In this document: positions 12,731 to 24,293 of the stretch, piece after piece
Layout: each line of letters starts with the position of its first letter
Position numbering within the stretch: the stretch's first letter is position 1
NCBI RefSeq assembly: GCF_032854445.1
Contig: NC_088300.1
Span: 56,578,984-56,642,983, forward strand
Direction: 5' to 3'
From: Liolophura sinensis
Taxonomy: Eukaryota > Mollusca > Polyplacophora > Chitonida > Chitonidae
Length of the DNA stretch: 64,000 nucleotides
The notes under the pieces: model-generated
Database searches by the model: none
The model's input: the letters and a program-made list of their open reading frames with translations, nothing else
Told to the model about the DNA's origin: nothing
Position numbers and translations under genes: made by a program

Positions 12731-12989
12731 TTATTTATTTATTTGATTGGTGTTTTACGCTGTACTCAAGAATAGTTCACTTATACGATGGCGGCCAGCA
12801 TTATGGTGGACGGAAAACGAGCAGAGCCCGGGGGAAACCAACGACCACAAGCAGGTTGCTGACAGACCTTCTCACTTCCGGCGGGAGAGGAAGCCAGCAT
12901 GACCTGGACTTGAGCTCACAGCGACCGCGTTGGTGAGAGCGTCCTTAAGCTGTACCAGCGCGCTAACCATCAGAGCCACGGAGGCCCCC
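12731..12989 (-). mobile_element. tRNA-derived SINE, near full length
   Basis: Read on the minus strand: a head gcctccgtggctctga with A-box-like sequence, a B-box region around gctgtgagctcaagtccagg, a core with gaaggtctgtcagcaacctg and ccataatgctggccgccatc, a conserved aagtgaactattcttgagta, and an (aaat)n tail. It is the same element as at 30689-30956. Small frames over it are not genes. Confidence 0.88.
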
Positions 12990-14519
12990 ATAACTGTAAC
13001 ACTTCGAGTATAAGGTGAAAGTTTCTTAAAAACGTTGAATACCTTATTGAGCTTCAATTTATGCTCAAATCTAGGGATAAGCTGTTTGGGGAGGAAGACT
13101 AAGGTCGCGTTTTTAATATATACATTTAGACTGATAAAGAATGTGAGCAGTCTGACAAATAAAACATTGTTTCGTAATTAGTGCACTTTATGACATAGGA
13201 TAGTGACCAGTGAGAATCTAACAGGCTAAATATTGAAAGTCTTTCACATCACTGTTCTATAAGCGATCCCAACGCGCCAGTGTCTTGATAATAAACATCA
13301 GAAAAAACTCGTACATTTGGGAACTCGCTCAATTATCCTGTCAGCCTAATTCATAATAAACTAGAGATCCGTCAAGGCTAGCATCACACAGCGTACAAAT
13401 AACCCTACACTTGTGTAATGGCCATGTATTATACGTTTATATTCATCACACACTTGCTGGCAACATTTGTGTTCTCGTAAACGAAAATAACGTTAGAGAC
13501 TTGTTACGTAACCCCTACAAACACTGTCTAGATTCCTTCGTGGTCTGAGTATTATGTAACGGGTGGTGCTCTACAGGTGATCTATCAGTAAGTCGCCAGA
13601 ATGATGAGCAATATCCCTCTGGTTTGTCACCGGTAGTGTGTAGCCGGTTGTTAACTATATCTACAGAAGACGGACGCTATCATTAATTCATGTTTTTGTG
13701 CGGGTGGTTTATGAAGATACAACACTGTTAACCAGAAATCCAGCAGTCGACATATACACAGAATCTGCTCCATATTGACGCCTTGACACACGCTGAATGT
13801 TGTGCAACGTCATAATCAAAGCTATTTCACTGATACGACGGCAGATAGGCCAATGCAGTTCAAGGCATGTACAAGACGTTAGCAAGTGTGACGTAATTGC
13901 GCAAATGACGGTGGTGTCACTCATTACTGTGTTCGTGGGTCCAGAATCTCTGGCGCTCCACCCATAGGGTAATATAATCCCATAACAAACATTATGAGTA
14001 GCAATTATGTGTAACATTATTTATGGGTAGCACTTGTTTCCGATAGAGTAATAAATATTACACTGTATCTGTTGATACATTGCTCATCGTGCACCATGTG
14101 TTACACTGGGTAGACTTGACCCAACCACATTTATGAACATTGCATCCAGGTACAGATAATGTAAACACATCTAAATACACATAGACACACATCCTATTGT
14201 ACAATGTTAATAAAATGTTTTCTCAGTTTACAAAAATCAAACAGCCTCGATTAGACCATATGTACTAACAAAACCGGGGATATAAGCTTGCAAATATCTG
14301 TAGTCAGATATTCCCTATTATTCCTGTGTAAATATATATTGGTTGGAGGTTGCACAGCTCTACTGATGCAAATCCCCGGCCGAGTCAATAGCTGCTGCAT
14401 TCGAACCCAAGACCTAACTGTCAAGAGTTGCTGATATACATTGACGACCAACACCTTAGATCACCGTGACAGCCGGTCTGCATCTAATGCAACTCATGTT
14501 ACTCCTGACCTTATGTCTC
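12990..14519. other. No gene recognised
   Basis: Intergenic. A tRNA-like B-box stretch on the minus strand near 14398-14412 (gggttcgaatgc) with preceding tRNA-like sequence suggests a degraded tRNA-related SINE head, but its limits are unclear. Confidence 0.5.
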
Positions 14520-14653
14520 CTCGTCGTATATGACTCGTCCTGCTACAAGGAGGCACATTACACGCACATGCACCCTAAAGATTCCTTCGTCGTCATATGA
14601 CTGAAAAATTGTTGAGTACGACGTTAAACCCCAAGCACTCACTCACTCACTCA
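14520..14653 (+). mobile_element. SINE-like repeat with cactcactcactca tail
   Basis: It contains cgtcctgctacaaggaggca, then cattacacgcacatgc, then ttgttgagtacgacgttaaa and a terminal (cact)n tract. I recall this end as a common dispersed repeat of mollusc genomes; that recollection was not checked. Only the 3' part can be delimited. Confidence 0.65.
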
Positions 14654-14728
14654 TCGTGAATAAAATCGCCATGTTGAAATTGTTAAAAGCTGCAATCAAA
14701 GCTCAACTGAGATACATAAACGACAACT

Positions 14729-14838
14729 TTCGACGGCGGCCAGCATTATGGTGGGAGGAAACCGGGCACAGCCCGCGGGGGGGGGGGTACCCACGACCAT
14801 CCGCAGTTTGCTGCAGACCCTCCCAAGAACGGCCGGAG
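14729..14838 (-). mobile_element. SINE core fragment
   Basis: cgacggcggccagcattatg, then gggaggaaaccgggca and cccacgaccatccgcag match the core of the SINE at 30.7 kb. Head and tail are missing. An eleven-base G run sits in the middle where other copies have four or five G bases. Confidence 0.85.
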
Positions 14839-14967
14839 TACGACTTTTGATCGAAATCTCCACACAACACACAGCATGTAATGAATGTTACACGCTCGTG
14901 TTTATCCACAACACATGAAGTGCCCTTCATTTTATTGTTATCCAGGTGAGGACGTAAAAGTTGAAAC
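14839..14967. other. Short unassigned spacer
   Basis: Nothing recognised between the SINE fragment and the Tc1/mariner remnant. Confidence 0.5.
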
Positions 14968-15305
14968 TAAACAGTGCATCAAAAGTAAACTCCCCCAAAA
15001 CGTTGTTTGATATCACCCTTGATATGTACCAGATCACAATGAAATTTTGCACACACAATTCCAGTAATCCGGCGGAAGTGGTATATCAAGGAATAACGTG
15101 CAGGTGCAGTTGTGCGCTAATGGGCATGCGCAAACTGAAAATCGGTCGATTTTGAAAATTTCACAAAAGGAGTCAACCAGATTTTTCATCGCCAAATGTT
15201 GATTTCATCAGAGAATTCGTGTTACCAGTCCTGAAATATTCGTGAGAGTGGGCATAAGGACAGAGCACACACTACAAGAAATTCATGCGGCTAAACATGA
15301 TCTGC

Positions 15306-15346
15306 ATCAGGTCCGAGATGGTCAATTAAAGGTTCTCGGACCTGAT
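15306..15346. repeat. Hairpin: perfect 12-bp stem, 17-nt loop
   Basis: atcaggtccgag at 15306-15317 pairs with ctcggacctgat at 15335-15346. It lies 60 bp before the transposase ATG and may be part of the transposon, as an internal inverted repeat or regulatory site. Its role is unknown. Confidence 0.8.
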
Positions 15347-15405
15347 TCGCCCACCTTACTGTCCACAAGTCTTGGGCAATCAATGTTTTGAGACTGTGGT
15401 ATACC

Positions 15406-15745
15406 ATGCCTCGATTATGCTATACTGAAAGGGCGATTGCAATTGGCCTTCTGGAGGCTTACATCCCTGTAAAACAGGTTGCACGTCGAATGGGAGTGAC
15501 ACCAAACACCTTTCCGAAATTGCGAGTGAAGTATCTCGCATCAAGAGATGTCAAGGACCTGCCGAGAAGTTGAAGGCCCAGGGCAACCACACAAAGACAA
15601 GATCGGCGAATTGTAAACGTCGCACTACGGAACAGAACGACATCAGGTATAAGGGTCTGAGTGTGCCTCACAAAAAACACACTGCCTTTTTCGACTCTAG
15701 CGCGGATTCAACTTGCTCGTCATGTCACTTAACATCCATTTTGAA
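15406..15745 (+). pseudogene. Tc1/mariner-like transposase, N-terminal DNA-binding part, broken
   Basis: ATG at 15406 opens MPRLCYTERAIAIGLLEAYI, then PVKQVARRMGVTPNT and KLRVKYLASRDVKDLPRS. This is the first helix-turn-helix of a Tc1-like transposase; such proteins bind the element's own inverted ends. A TGA at 15571-15573 replaces the Gly codon of the usual GRPR linker. The same frame continues RPRATTQRQDRRIVNVALRN and TTSGIRV, hits another TGA, then ends at LARIQLARHVT-stop. The second HTH is damaged and the catalytic domain is absent, so it cannot make an active enzyme. Confidence 0.82.
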
Positions 15746-15750
15746 TTTTA

Positions 15751-16235
15751 GTCAAGGGGTCATGCGTCCTGCGTTATGGAAAATTTCACCAACATGGTTC
15801 CCTCAAAAGCAAAAACATAGCCATATCTTGATCTGTCCTTAGCTTAATGATGGGAATGATGAAGGGTTAAGAGTGCATGTCCTGTCGTACTAAGCCAATG
15901 GGAATTCCCTGACGTCATCACTTTGGAACACTGCAAATTGTTTATGTATAAACTTTTAAACAGTTCTGTTGCAAGCGTTGTGCATTACCAGTGTGGCGTA
16001 ATTCCTCAACGAAAGACCTAGCCGCGAGATATTTATTGTAATTTTAGACATTAAGAAGTTTTTGAAGCAAAGTTAAGTCTTTGTATGCCTACTCTCAATT
16101 TAAATATTTGTACATTTCTTTTTTACCTACCAATATCAATCATCCTTTTAAACAAAATGTATTTCGCACGGAGGTTAATATTGAAACTGTATAAACCGAT
16201 CAACTGCTAACAATACTCACGCATACCTTTGTGAA
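15751..16235. other. No gene recognised
   Basis: Intergenic sequence between the transposon remnant and a pair of SINEs. Confidence 0.5.
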
Positions 16236-16421
16236 CGAGGGCTTAGCACGCCAGTCAAGCGCAATGACCTAGGAGCGTCCCGCCAATGCGCTCGCTGTCA
16301 GTTCAAGTTCGGCTCATGCTGGCTTCCTCTCCTGTCGTAAGTGAGAAATTCTGCCAGCAACGTCGCGGATGGTCGTGGGTTTGCCCTCGGGCTCTACCCG
16401 GTTGACTCTCACCATAATGGT
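16236..16421 (+). mobile_element. SINE head and core, plus orientation
   Basis: gcttagcacgccagtcaagc, then ctgtcagttcaagttcggct (B-box region), gctggcttcctctcctgtcg, ggatggtcgtgggtttgccc and caccataatgg follow the SINE in the same order as the reverse complement of the 30.7-kb copy. The tail is lost. It faces the next SINE (minus orientation) about 60 bp away. Confidence 0.82.
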
Positions 16422-16481
16422 ACTACGTCTGAATCAGTCCCAACAGCCATAGCCAGTATAAACAACCATACTAGGCTAACA

Positions 16482-16749
16482 TTTTATTTATTTCATTCAT
16501 TTGATTGGTGTTTTTACTCAAGAATATTTCACTTATACGATGACCACCAGCATTATGGTGGAAGAATCAGGACAGATTCCGAGGAAAAAACACGACCATC
16601 CGCGACGTTGCTGGCAGAATTTCTCACTTACGACAGGAGAGGAAGCCATGCAGCATGACCTGAACTTGAACTCACAGCGACCACTGTGAGACGTTTCTCA
16701 GTCCTTGTGCTGAACTAAAACGCTAACCATCCAACCGACACGGAGGCTG
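16482..16749 (-). mobile_element. tRNA-derived SINE, near full length
   Basis: On the plus strand it starts with the ttttatttattt tail complement, then cattcatttgattggtgttt, tactcaagaatatttcactt, the ccagcattatggtgg core, gaacttgaactcacagcgac and the tRNA-like head complement ending acacggaggc. It lacks the acgccg part of ttttacgccgtactc. With the upstream SINE it forms an inverted pair. Confidence 0.85.
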
Positions 16750-18120
16750 AAATCCGCAGGATATATTCCACCCGACAATAATTTATATAATTATTTCACA
16801 CATATTCCTCCGGGAATTTGTGTTTTTAGGTTATTTTTGAAATGGATCTTGGAATTATCGATTTGGAACACCTCTTAATTTAGTGTCTACGAGTTGGATA
16901 GAATGTCGGGCATGACGCTCAGATTTACAACACGGTAAACAGTTCAATATTCCAAAATGGAAGTGAATAAGGAAACAACTGTTAACGGCCATGACAGTTC
17001 CATCACGTCAAATTAGTGCACACCTTCCCTGGCATAGACTTACAGATGTCATGTATGCATGGAGTGATTGCAATCAGCATCAGTGTGCTGAGATAACGGT
17101 GTGGGAGACTGCTATCAGTCCTCTCCACCAATGCACATCGCCTGTCATACCCAGCGGGTATAGGTCCCACCTAATACCATCAACAGCAAACTTATTAGTC
17201 TAAAACACATTAACGTGAATCACAACGTGTTACACTCAGCGGTGTGAGGCTGCTTGTCATAATAATGCCATATTGGCCAGTAATCCGTGGACAGAGTCCG
17301 AGCCGTGAGAATTATCCCTAAGGGGGTGTGCCTCAAGTAACGTACCATGTCGCAATATGCTGTAATGACTATTATACATATCTTCAACTGGTCCAACTGT
17401 CAGACTCAATTATTAATATGAATGGTCTGATGTTATGGTGAATGTTATTGTTGATATATGCGGAGAGTTAGACACGCGACGAGCGCTAAAAGTACACAGC
17501 TCGTAGAGAGTTTTGGGGGGAAGGGTCGAATGATGAGGTCAGTCTGGTTGGTCAGGCCGCATCAGGGCCTCAGTAATCACGTTAACAACTACAGCTGCCA
17601 AATGTTGCCAGCCCCATTAAGGCCAGGTCTTAAACTACAGCACGTGATTGGCAAAACTTGTCATTTTCTAGCTAAATGAAAACACGGGAAAATCAGTAAT
17701 TTCATGGCGGTTTGTTGGTCTTGACAGTGTTTACCCTGGAAATGAAAACAAATAAGGCGCTTCTTGGCTTACCAGTTCAGTATGAGGAAGTAGAATCTGC
17801 CAGACGATAAACGATAATTCTATCCAATAAGGTTTCGATTCCTCAAGATATCTTGAAACTGGATACAATGTTGTTTATCTATTATTTTTATTTTTGGAAA
17901 AGTTTTCAAGTAAACTAACGAACCGAATATAAATTTATTGGAACAAAGTCGACAGAGGCTGTGTGGTGGAGTGATAGGTATAGGGCCTACTTCACATATG
18001 CGTAAAACGCTACATCCCAGAGGGATATGCAAGAAATAATGAAAATGGTAAACAAAGTTGGTAAGATGTAAGAGGGAGTGTTTGCGTCAAAACAGACACT
18101 CCTATACCAGCCTTAATAAT
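16750..18120. other. No gene recognised
   Basis: Intergenic. Small frames only, with no domain or splice-bounded exon recognised. Confidence 0.55.
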
Positions 18121-18500
18121 CAATACTCGCAAGGCCAACTCCCAAAACAACGTCTAACACAACCCAAGAAAGAACTATTAAAACACATGAACTATGAAAC
18201 TATGACAGAATCACACAAAGAGAAGCAGTCAACATCTTTCAGTCATTTTGGAAAGGCGCAAGGCAAATTCTGCGCGAATGAGCGGAGTTTTCAAATCGTG
18301 TACCAAATTGCGTGATCGTCTATGAATTGTCGATAATAAAATGTGTATCTCGACTGCCCTTTGATTGCAAGTGTTCATGTATCCAGTGTGGCGATCTACT
18401 TAAGCACAATGTGATATACTGCCCCTAACCCCAGGTTAAGTGGAAGCGGTCAACACTTTTTCGTGTTGTAGGGAAGACAATTCTAACCATCATAACATCA
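18121..18500 (+). repeat. Dispersed repeat family X, copy 1
   Basis: caatactcgcaaggccaact, then acaacgtctaacacaaccc, cacaaagagaagcagtcaac, tttgattgcaagtgttcatg and ctaaccccaggttaagtgg align in order with 26594-27000. The 3' half also aligns with 30220-30380. There is no coding capacity. The class of element is unknown. Confidence 0.68.
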
Positions 18501-19929
18501 AAGTCCAATTTCAAACTCGCACTCGGTGAAAAACTTCGACATCTCGGGCTATGAGGTACTTATTTCATTAATTTATTAAATGGCCATACAATGAAGAACT
18601 GTTTGCTTATCTGATGGTGATCATTTGATGGATGCGGGGAACCGGAGTGCCAGAGGTAATAAACCACTCTACTTTGGCAAGTTTCTGACGACCTTTCCAA
18701 CTCCAGGTTGCGGAATAAGATAAATCTACGACAACTATAACACAGATTGCCTGAAAGATCCATATAAAAGTCCACATTTGCTGACAAGAGTGTTATACTC
18801 ACTGTATAATTTAAGAATCTTAAAATGAAGGCGTTTGATCGGCGTTTTCAGTCAGGAGCTTGCGGGGGGAATTCTTAACATTTAACACTGGAATTTACAA
18901 ATGCTATAAGTCAAGATAGGTATACGCCATAAAGAGGACCAAATGCTATGTATGTTACATTTCAAGTAAGGATCGTTTAAAAGTCGATGGCGGTGGTGTG
19001 AGAGGAGACTTTTGTAATCCTTGTGAAGATATACGACATTGTTGGTCTTTTCACACAAGTTTTCATACAGTAGTGTATGCTTAAATTCAAGCGTAAGTTA
19101 TCTCCTCGTGAGACCAGACAGTGTGGGTACCAGATAACACAAGGTGTAGACAGTAGACTAAATGACTGTCATGACTAAATGACAATAGCTTCAAAACCCA
19201 GGTATGTTGTTGAATCTGCCAACGGTTGTGTTTTAGTTTAACGGTTTGAACATATCCTGTCGAAAACAGTTAACGGTAAATGAGATCAAAATTGACGAGG
19301 TTTAATTCGAGTCAGTAGGTCAGCCTTTGTTTCCTGTGCAGATGGTCGGTAGAGCGGTTGGTTGATCCGGCAATCCCTTGGCCTTATCCTCAGAAGCAGC
19401 AAGGACTCGGGAAATGATAAACTCCCTTGATTTACAACAATGAGTGTATGGAAGCCTTCGATAGTACTATAACCAGAATTTTATCGTATCTGTACGGTTC
19501 ATTGACTGTTGGGTATCACCGGTTCACCCAAGGCAGTCGACGTGGAGATCCAAATCCGCAGTATTGATGTTTTCTTTATAGAGTTGAGTTTTTTTTTTAA
19601 ATAAACACGCTGTGGTTTATTGGCCTTCTCATGGGAAATAAAGAGTTACTAAGTCAGGAGCTCCGGAAATGAAAACATATCATTCTTAGCTTCTGGTCGT
19701 CCTTCACAATTCAGAAACAAAAAAAAAAAAACAAGGTGCTTGCGTTTATAGAGTTTAACTTGATTCTGTTCTAATATTCATTAGAATCGATCCGTATGGA
19801 TTTCACACAGGATGCCTTTGCGGTCAACTCTAAGATCTTAATCTTATACAATCCACAGGAAACCCTCGCTGAGGACCTCTTGATACTTGTATGTCGGAAA
19901 GCTCAAAAGCAACTTGCCAAAAAGCCACT
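18501..19929. other. No gene recognised
   Basis: Intergenic. Homopolymer A run near 19720 and T run near 19590. A tRNA-A-box-like string (gtcggtagagcggttgg) near 19345 has no B box at the right distance, so it is not called. Confidence 0.5.
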
Positions 19930-20016
19930 GGTTTATGCCGGGCACTTCAGTTTCCTCCATCCATAAAAATTATCGTCGAGGTACAAGTGAAAATTTCTTG
20001 AGTATAGCATTAAACA
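19930..20016 (+). mobile_element. SINE 3' fragment
   Basis: gtttatgccgggcacttcag, ttcctccatccataa, aagtgaaaatttcttgagta and gcattaaacaacaatcaa follow the core-to-tail order of the window's SINE with many substitutions, so this is an old copy. Confidence 0.65.
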
Positions 20017-20190
20017 ACAATCAACCCACGAGATATGAATTATCCGATGCAGAATGTAGAATCAAAGCAGCGTCAGCTAGAAGAAGATATAGATAGTATA
20101 GTGATGCGATGAGGTAGAAGAAATGTACCCCGGACTACAATTTGTCTGCTTTAAGTGCACACTTAAGGAGAACATTTGAGGTATTGGCGC

Positions 20191-20240
20191 AACATTTAGG
20201 GAAACATTTAGGGAAACATTTAGGGAAACATTTAGGGAAA
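20191..20240 (+). repeat. 12-bp tandem repeat x 4 containing TTAGGG
   Basis: aacatttaggga repeated four times with no mismatch. Each unit contains the metazoan telomere hexamer once, but the spacing is 12 bp, so it is not a telomere array. Confidence 0.9.
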
Positions 20241-21400
20241 CTTCGAATCGAGAATTAGGTTTCCAAACAAGTGTTAGTTGTTACCATATGCACAGTCTAT
20301 AAAGACGGACAAAATTCGAGGAAGGCGGTCTTCCCGCTGTCGATTAAGACAGACAGAAGGGTGAAAATGAAATCTGGAAGATGGAGAGATCTCTGTACAA
20401 TAAGCATGTCCAGGACAACCATGGTTAAAACCAAAAAGAGAAACGTTATCAACAGTGGTGAGGCTTTCTAAAACTAGTCTATACACTGTGTGCCGTATAT
20501 GTCATTGTAGTACCCAAGATTTCTGAAGCGATAGACAACCACGGCAAATCCCGAGTGAAAATGTCACGTGTGTTCCATATACTTGATCCCTACTTGAGAC
20601 AGACACCCATCTTTGGGCTTAAGGCCTCTTCAGCCATGGGATATCAATACAAAATGTAAAACTTCAAAACAATAACCTTGGGCATCTCGTTCGATTTTCC
20701 AGATGTTCCTATTCATGGCGATTTAGTATAAGAATAACTGTAAATACTGTTACGGGGCGGCAGACTTCAACTATATATAGTAATAACCTATCAGGATGTG
20801 TACAGCTTAAGTATAATTAGACGACAGGTTCACTATCGAAAGTCTTTTCAGACAATTACAGCCTTCAACTTCAAATACTTATTGGTGTAGAAATAGATTT
20901 CACAGATGAAGATGAAGGCATGTTGATCGGACATGCCATGTGCAGATACATTGATTGACAGATTGAAAATTCACCAACCTATCCGGAGACGTGATGGTAT
21001 AAAGGCCTTGGCATAAGAAGAGCTAAACACTGGCACATAGTTCCTCTTAAAAAATCTTCGTCATAATTGAAATTCTTTTCATAATAAACTTTTACTTATA
21101 TATATATATTAAAATAGTCTCATCTGTACACCTTAATAATACCAAATCTGGACTTCGGAGATTTTTTCAATTTTTCGGTTTTCTCAGTCCGCTGAAAATA
21201 CTGAAACCAGCAACGTAAAATACCTATTCAAGCTCAAAATTTTACTCTGGTAATTCCAAACCATTCGTTGATTTTGATAGGCAGAGGAAGTGTCAGAAAC
21301 TGAACATCATCCATGAGAGGAATGCTGTTCCAAATCATACCACCATGTGGAGCAATACATACTACTGTGCATAAGGCTTCATAAGTGTTCGTTTTTTTTG
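20241..21400. other. No gene recognised
   Basis: Intergenic with a short (ta)n run near 21100. The opposed small frames at 20271-20486 are shadows of each other. Confidence 0.5.
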
Positions 21401-21795
21401 TTACCGGTATGCATTTACCCCCATCACTTCTACAACGACGGTTGTGCACCTTTGTTACACCTATTGGTCAAAGACTGGATGGTTCAATGTTGCCATCTTC
21501 TCGCATTGATTGGTTCCATGTAACTTGCAAATGTGCCGTCGATGTTTTTTTCATTTCCTCCCTGTCCATACAATAGGCTGACATAACCATGGACGGAGTT
21601 TAGCATCAAGCATTTTGGTTACCGGTATGCATTTACTCCCATCTCTGCTACAAGGACAGTTGAAAAACGTGCAGCTTTGTTACACCAATTAGTCAAAGAC
21701 TGGATGGTTCCCTGTTGCCATCTGCTCGCACTGATTGGTTCCATGTAACTTGCAAATGTGCAGTCGATGTTTTTTTTATATCCTCCCTGTTCATG
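21401..21795. repeat. Tandem duplication, 218-bp period, two copies
   Basis: ttaccggtatgcatttac at 21401 recurs at 21619, and the following about 175 bases align, including aaagactggatggttc, ctcgcattgattggttccat and gtaacttgcaaatgtg. On the minus strand the second copy is open for 64 codons with FASYMEPISASRWQ and GTIQSLTNW. The first copy encodes the same string but with stops. The source of this frame is not recognised. Confidence 0.75.
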
Positions 21796-23338
21796 AAGCC
21801 AGGAATGCAGCATTCACTTCACATTGTCTACAAAATTAAGATGCAGTTGTCCTGTCTGAGCGGATGAAATCAATTCCTTCCACTGAACTCCCTATCTCCA
21901 CCCCGATTGCGTATTTTTATCCCCACCATACCAGAACTTTATATATTCAACAAAATCGGTTTATTTCCTAAAAATGTTTAAGTCCCTCATAAAAGAACAA
22001 TGCTCGCCAAAACAACAATAATAAATCAATAAAACATATTTCAAGTGAAGTTGTAAATTCCCTACAACGGATTTTCGTGCTCTACTGCAACAAATTATTC
22101 CGAAGATCCTCAAGGTTAAAAGATTAGACAAGCAATTAATGGATATCTCTTGTGAACTTTTCATAAATACTAGCTACAATATTTCCTGACTTTCGCAATC
22201 CTGATTGAGGTGAACACCACAAATACATGTTCTGTAGATTAGTAATCATAGACAACCAGCACTCCTGCGGTATGCAGGAAGTGGTGTACCTGACGACAAG
22301 TTATTTCTCTCCCACACGGTGGTAAGATGCCTGCCGCTGGATTATTAGATTTTCTCATATATTAATATTTGTTCGAACACCAAAGTCCGTTCAGTATAAG
22401 AGGTTGTCCTTAAGGATGGAACTAAGCACGGCAATTATACAGCTCTTAATACAACGTTATATCCAGGTACCAATATAGCTGCACCAGTTAGCATTAATTT
22501 ATTACAACAATGATGTTACTCGACACATAGGCCACAAAATCAATGCACAGACATTGATAAAGCATGCTGCGTTCAAAGTTGAAACATTTGTTGGGCATCC
22601 AGTCACTCTGTGCTGAATTGCGTTCAATATCACAAACAAGCCCAGAAGTAGTTTGCTTTCTAACCGAGCAAACTAAAGCGCTGTGTAATGCTATATAATG
22701 AGCGATTGGCTATGTTTCATGTCACGAGAAAAACTTATACATGTGAAACCTTTTTTTGGTACAGAAGCGATTGACTATATGTTTTAACGCTAGACACAAC
22801 ATGCCCGACACAACTTATGAGAAAGCTTTGTCCCAAAAGAATTTGCTGCATGTTTGACGTACTAATACAAAAATAAAGTTTATGACCCCAAGGCCAGACG
22901 GCTAAAACAAAATAATGACACTGTAAAATAATTGCTATCGATTATATGTTAGATATTGTTTAGTCTATTTGCTAGTCACGAGACTTCACACTGAGCAGAG
23001 GCCAAAGGTAGTTATACAATTGTTCCACGAGTCAGCTTGTGGAGTTACGTCAATCAGTATACCACTGGTCAAGCACTTCAGTCACAGCTATCTACGTGTA
23101 TATGTTTTATTCCAAAATATATGAGATGTGCTTATCTCATCTGAAAATATGTTTCAGTATTTTTCTCCATACAAACATGATTTATGGTTAGGTTTTCCTC
23201 AGTATAGAAATTTAGGGACCTTCTATAAAGCACTTAGTAAATGAAACGATCGCATCGTCCATGCGCGAGAAGTAATTATTAAACAAACAGACAGTTACAG
23301 TCATTGTAACAAAAATCTCTCAAAAATCTGTGATTTTG
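21796..23338. other. No gene recognised
   Basis: AT-rich intergenic sequence without recognised repeats. Confidence 0.5.
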
Positions 23339-24036
23339 GCGAGGGAGGCTGGAGGCAGAATAGAGCGAGGGATGAGCGCTTGAGGTAGGATAGAGCGAGG
23401 TGCGGGTGTTTGAAGTAAGATAGAGCGAGCGATGGGTGCTTGAGGTAAGATAGAGCGAAGAATGGTTGTTTGAGGTAGGGTAGAGCGAGGGACGGGTGCT
23501 TGAAGTAAGATAGAGCGAGCGATTGGTGCTTAAGGTAGGATAGAGCAAAGGATGGTTGTTTGAGATAGGATAGAGCGAGGTACGGGTGTTTGAAGTAAGA
23601 TAGAGCGAGGGATGGGTACTTGAGGTAAGATAGAGCAAAGAATGGTTGTTTGAGGTAGGGTAGAGCGAGGGACGGGTGCTTGAAGTAAGATAGAGCGAGC
23701 GATTGGTGCTTAAGGTAGGATAGAGCAAAGGATGGTTGTTTGAGATAGGATAGAGCGAGGGACGGGTGTTTGAAGTAAGATAGAGCGAGCGATGGGTACT
23801 TGAGGTAAGATAGAGCAAAGAATGGTTGTTTGAGGTAGGGTAGAGCAAGGGGCGGGTACTTGAAGTAAGACAGAGCAAGCGACTGGTGCTTGGGGTAGGA
23901 TAGAGCAAAGGACTCTTGCTTGAGGTAGGATAGAGCAAGGGACAGGTGCTTGAAGTAAGATAGAGCGAGGGATTGGTGCTTAAGGCAGGATAGAGCAAAG
24001 GATGGTTGCTTGGGATAGGATAGAGCGAGGGACGGG
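23339..24036. repeat. 30-bp minisatellite with 180-bp higher-order repeat
   Basis: About 23 units of the form gggtgcttgaggtaggatag plus agcgagggat. Units at 23401, 23581 and 23761 start the same six-unit series, so blocks 180 bp apart (for example 23461-23580 and 23641-23760) are identical or nearly so. Because 30 is a multiple of three and the unit lacks a stop on the minus strand, that strand is open for about 240 codons as a ten-residue Ser/Leu/Tyr/Thr repeat (SLYLTSSTHP-like). It lacks an ATG start, so I treat it as satellite, not a gene. Confidence 0.9.
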
Positions 24037-24293
24037 GTGTGTAGATGTGGTAGGATAACTGAAATTAATAACTCTTCGAGGTACTACTAGTAATTGAAAA
24101 GACTCATGACTCAAAAGTCGAAGTGTAAATAATAGATTCAGGGCCACGAGTAATAGGTTTAGGAAAAATTAACCTTTCTCGCACAACAAACAACCAGACT
24201 GTTGATCATAAGTGAGGACTTTTTGGTTCACATCTAGCGTCCACTGCGTTTAGAACATTATCGTTAAAATCATACTGTTCTCTAAAGTTTACA
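24037..24293. other. Spacer between two minisatellites; nothing recognised
   Basis: No repeat or coding signal was seen. Confidence 0.5.

Larger units (their letters stand above)
14968..15750 (+). mobile_element. Truncated Tc1/mariner-type DNA transposon remnant
   Basis: The extent is set by the transposase fragment plus upstream sequence that looks like its 5' region (from acagtgcatcaaaagtaaac). No matching inverted right end was found before the homology stops near 15750, so the 3' two thirds of the element, including the DDE catalytic domain, are missing. A perfect 12-bp stem hairpin at 15306-15346 lies just upstream of the coding part. Confidence 0.7.

Noticed and set aside
12619-12936. 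105-codon frame, and similar ones at 16341-16689 and 47433-48032
   Set aside because: They run through tRNA-derived SINE copies and are not genes.
14398-14460. tRNA gene on the minus strand
   Set aside because: A B-box-like string is present, but no complete cloverleaf can be drawn; more likely a SINE head.
23279-23998. 239-codon minus-strand frame as a Ser/Tyr/Leu-rich repeat protein
   Set aside because: It is the translation of a 30-bp satellite, starts at TTG not ATG, and the unit length alone explains openness.
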